DNA of 64,000 nt. It comes from Phlebopus portentosus. Its lineage: Eukaryota; Basidiomycota; Agaricomycetes; Boletales; Boletinellaceae. The translations under genes were made by a program, and so were the position numbers. Position 1 is the stretch's first letter, and each line of letters starts with the position of its first letter. The notes beneath the pieces were generated by a model. It had not been told where the DNA came from. It worked only from the letters and a program-made list of their open reading frames with translations, and ran no database searches. The stretch covers positions 1,302,001 to 1,366,000 of the forward strand of contig JAYXKI010000013.1 in the NCBI GenBank assembly GCA_037892935.1, written 5' to 3'. This document shows positions 61,487 to 64,000 of this stretch, piece after piece.

Positions 61487-62992
61487 AAAACCCTCGCCAT
61501 CCACGAGTTCTTCCAGTTCAGTCGGCACTGCTCGCACATCGATGTCGTCGACCTCTTCGAAGGAGGATTCCTTCACTTGGCCGAGTTCATTGAAGAGCGC
61601 CTTTCTGTCTGCTGGAACAAAGGCCGCAATGATTGCGCATATTGCTTCATGGCCTCGGGGGCATTCTCGAATGTAGTGGCCCACTTGACCACACTTATAG
61701 CAAGCGCGCGCGCGACGCGCCTGATTCATCATCACCTCCATCGGCTGACCTAGGCCTCCATATGTTACTCCAGTTGCATCACGACGATCTTGGGTGGGAG
61801 GGATGAGAGGGCGAGTCGCTTGTTGAGGCGGCACCGGACGTCTTAGTGGCGGTGGCATTAGTTTCATCACTGTTGAGCTGACCGTCTTCCTTCTATGCTT
61901 GGCCATCAGATCCCTGATCTGATGCTCGACCCTGTCGACCTTGACCGCAGCCTTCTTGAATTCCTCATACGTTGTCGGCTCATTGGGTAGGCGCATGATA
62001 CCTTCAACCACCTTCGGGTTTAGTGCTCGTTTCAAGCGACTCATCAGCCATTCGTCATGAGCCTCTGTGGCCAGTCCAGCGTCAACTCGACAAATGTCGA
62101 ACTTATTGAAGAACTCGTCGGCGTTAAGGTCCCCTTGGTACATCGCGTCAAGCCTTTCGAAGGCCTTCTGGGAACGAGCCAGATCATCAAACAAGGTGTC
62201 AAGTTTCTTTAGGAAAGCGTCCCAAGTGTCCTTGAATGCTATCCTACCCTGTTCGTCAATTGCGCCACTCGTGTAGCTTTCTGCCCAGCTTGCAGCAGCA
62301 CCGCTCTTCATATACGACAGAGCGAACATGATCTTTGCTTTGCTCGTCCTAAACTCTGACTCCGACGCATAAACATACAGGCGCAGCTCTCATTTGAAGT
62401 TGACATATCCGTGTTCACCATCGAAGTCTCGGGGCTTGGCAACATGAACCTTGTTCATCTTCGATCCTTGGCTCGTTCCTTCTCCTGCTGCTTGGAGTGC
62501 TAGTGCGATCGCTGTAGCAAGGTCCGTTATTGACTCTTTCGACAGCGACATCTCTTGTTCTTCTTCTTCGTCTTCCTCCTCTTCGTCTGTTGGTACGAGC
62601 GGAGCCGGCTCTCGTGGTTTGGTGAAAGACAACGAGGGTGCTATGGGTGGAGCTGGCATCTGACCTGTCGATGTTGATGGCCCTGGTAATGAAGCCGTTG
62701 ATCGTGTGGGGGTAGGGGGTGCGAGATCGTCTACTTCACCCTCTTGTTTCGCTCTCCAATATTGGGACTTGTCCCCTCTGGTAGAGTACCACTTCTTCGC
62801 AGCCTCGTCCCACCAAGCAATGAAGGTTTGATCGCCCGACTTGACAATATACTGTCCTTGCGACGCGCTCCACCTAGTGTTTGTCGGGAGAGCCGCCCGC
62901 TGATCGTCAGTTAGATCCACCTTGATAAGCCGGAGGTGGAACGGGGATCGGGATGGTGTTCGGATGGGACTGACTTCGGATGACCGGCTCGT
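61469..62992 (-). pseudogene. gag: T7 Gag with one nonsense codon
   Basis: Two open parts in the same frame, from 62992 (ACG) to 62393 and from 62389 to 61469, separated by a TGA (62392-62390) where T1 and T2 have CGA (FKREL). N-terminal conserved region (DDQRAALPTNTRWSAS), acidic tract, capsid-like core ([17 protein letters not shown]) and knuckle [14 protein letters not shown] are otherwise complete. Confidence 0.9.
61487..61493 (-). promoter_or_regulatory. -1 frameshift heptamer GGGTTTT in T7
   Basis: Same position in gag as in T1 and T2. Confidence 0.65.
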
Positions 62993-63125
62993 CTTTGAAA
63001 TTGATGACTAGTCGGAAGGCACCGAGGTAGATGATAAACGAGATGCTTGATGACGATTGGACTCTATGAGTCACCCAAGAGAACGTCTGATGCGAGTTCC
63101 ACAGAAGAGTGATTTGGAGCGCCAC
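62907..63125 (-). other. Conserved leader ORF upstream of T7 gag
   Basis: Same 72-codon segment as in T1 and T2, ending in TGA within the gag frame. Function unknown. Confidence 0.3.
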
Positions 63126-63305
63126 AATTAGAGGATTGATTGATTGTTTCGGGAACTATCGGGACACATCAAAGTCAGTCGGACCTTGACGGGCAAGATA
63201 GGGGTTGCTCGGATAAATCCGGGATGGGCGCGGTCATCGACCGTCGATGTGTCTCCTGCGTGGAGTAGCGACGAACAAGTGGTTAAACCACGGGTTCGAG
63301 AGTAG

Positions 63306-63316
63306 GTCTTTCTATT
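63306..63316 (-). promoter_or_regulatory. Self-priming PBS of T7
   Basis: Sense AATAGAAAGAC, one base inside the right LTR, complementary to the same element in the LTR (63490s). Confidence 0.78.
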
Positions 63317-63317
63317 A

Positions 63318-63737
63318 TGTTAGGCGGCGAGACTAACGGGCGTCAATCTCGAGGCGGCCAACACAAACAATAAACAACTGGCTAAATGCGAGTTGCTGGG
63401 CTATACGCACGCTATGTCGCAGTGAAGGTAAGTAGAATTCAGCAAACTAATAATACAAGAGTAGATACCTATGTCGCAGTGAAGGTAAGTAGAATAGAAA
63501 GACAAGGAACGAAAGAGTCAAACTATCTACTTATATAGACTTTGAGCACGGGAAAGGTCTACTCTAATGGGAAGTCACATAACAAGGAATGGGATGATTA
63601 GTGAGCGTGATGGAACATTGTGGAATGTTCCGGCAATTGGATGAATAAGCGCATAAGAAAAATAAAAGAAAAGGAAAAAGAATATTAAAATGAATGATGA
63701 CATAAGAAAAGAAAAGGAAAATGTTCGAGTCCTTACA
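63318..63737 (-). repeat. Right (5') LTR of T7
   Basis: 420 bp, close to the T1 LTR throughout, including U3, unlike the left LTR of T7. Confidence 0.94.
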
Positions 63738-64000
63738 GCATGACTGTATGTAACACATATCATGTTTACTATTGAACATGATTGTCTTTATCGTTCAGCC
63801 AATGTCCTCCCGGGCATAGAAAAGCATGGCGGATGCAAGCCCGCGCATGATGTGAACACCCAACTGTGACGCCATTGAAATCAATTCATCGGTTGTCAAC
63901 CTGAGTAGAATCAGGTTGATGCGCAGATATCCATTACATTTCAGAACATCGGCCAGCACTGAGTAATTCATGTTGTTGCACCCTCGTTCCATGTGATCAT
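63738..64000. other. Right flank of T7, unassigned
   Basis: 263 bp with no recognised feature. A 65-codon minus-strand frame (63795-63992, containing NGYLRINLILLRLTTDEL) is open but too short to judge; it could be part of a host gene continuing to the right. Confidence 0.3.

Larger units (their letters stand above)
45605..63737 (-). mobile_element. T7: T-family element (T1 sub-lineage) split by F, with non-matching LTRs
   Basis: Left LTR 45605-46067, integrase end 46068-46832, element F, then pol, gag, leader and right LTR 63318-63737. The pol halves join exactly once F and one GCGC copy are removed. The LTRs differ through most of U3, and the flanks do not match (GCTTT left, GCATG right), so this is probably a recombinant of two insertions. 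Confidence 0.88.

Noticed and set aside
45600..63742. A TSD for T7
   Set aside because: GCTTT and GCATG do not match, so the two ends were not treated as a simple insertion pair.

Overview
The window is a pile of nested Ty3/gypsy LTR retrotransposons from a fungus, most likely an agaricomycete basidiomycete. Evidence for this: chromodomain-bearing Tf1/sushi-type chromoviruses; a carried gene with 54- and 64-nt introns, GT..AG borders and a CTAAC branch site; a Zn2Cys6-type cluster; and older copies that have lost CpG sites by transition. I see no tRNA, rRNA or CRISPR array and no convincing intact host gene. Names used here (A, T1-T7, F, X) are mine.

Layout. 1-9177 (-): element A, running off the left edge. 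In sense order it has a 5' LTR (about 9177-8678), a self-priming PBS, a long extra ORF upstream of gag (8540-6196), gag (5998-4976), and pol (4979 to <1) ending in a chromodomain. 9275-10258 (-): an intact ORF of unknown function. 10283-23532 (-): element T1, split at 13409-20070 by its close relative T2 (TSD CTTGG). 23533-25614: a decayed gene (-) interrupted by solo LTR T3 (TSD ATGAG). 25615-45604 (-): old element T4, broken by T5 (+, 28514-37215, TSD TTAGC) and T6 (+, 37307-44103, TSD AAGYC). T5 is itself broken by X, a probable 1,978-bp solo LTR. The 3' LTR of T6 contains a 130-bp MITE. 45605-63737 (-): T7, whose two LTRs do not match, split by element F (+, 46833-58315, 4-bp TSD GCGC). 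63738-64000: short unassigned flank.

How the parts work. In A and the T family the 11 nt just inside the 5' LTR are an exact reverse complement of 11 nt lying 34-36 nt downstream of the LTR TATA box. This is the arrangement expected for Tf1-style self-primed reverse transcription. Gag and Pol are in different frames, with pol in -1 and a slippery heptamer at the end of gag: GGGTTTT in the T family and F, GGATTTT in A. F differs from the rest: 1,342-bp LTRs, no self-priming match, no chromodomain, and protease fused to Gag.

Two features go beyond ordinary gag-pol. F carries, between pol and its 3' LTR and on the opposite strand, a three-exon gene for a 600-residue protein with a Zn2Cys6-type cluster and an NLS-like stretch. 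Its introns would survive retrotransposition because they are antisense to the genomic RNA. Element A has an open region of about 780 codons between its PBS and gag, in two overlapping frames, with no in-frame ATG in the first 300 codons.

Age. LTR pairs of T1 (1 difference in 399 bp), T2 (2 in 458) and F (3 substitutions and 2 one-base indels in 1,342) imply recent insertion. T4, T5, T6 and T3 are old and CpG-depleted. No element is cleanly intact: A pol has one TGA, T1 pol a 1-nt deletion, T2 a gag frameshift and a mutated protease aspartate, T7 a gag nonsense codon, and F a frameshift in the integrase C-terminus.
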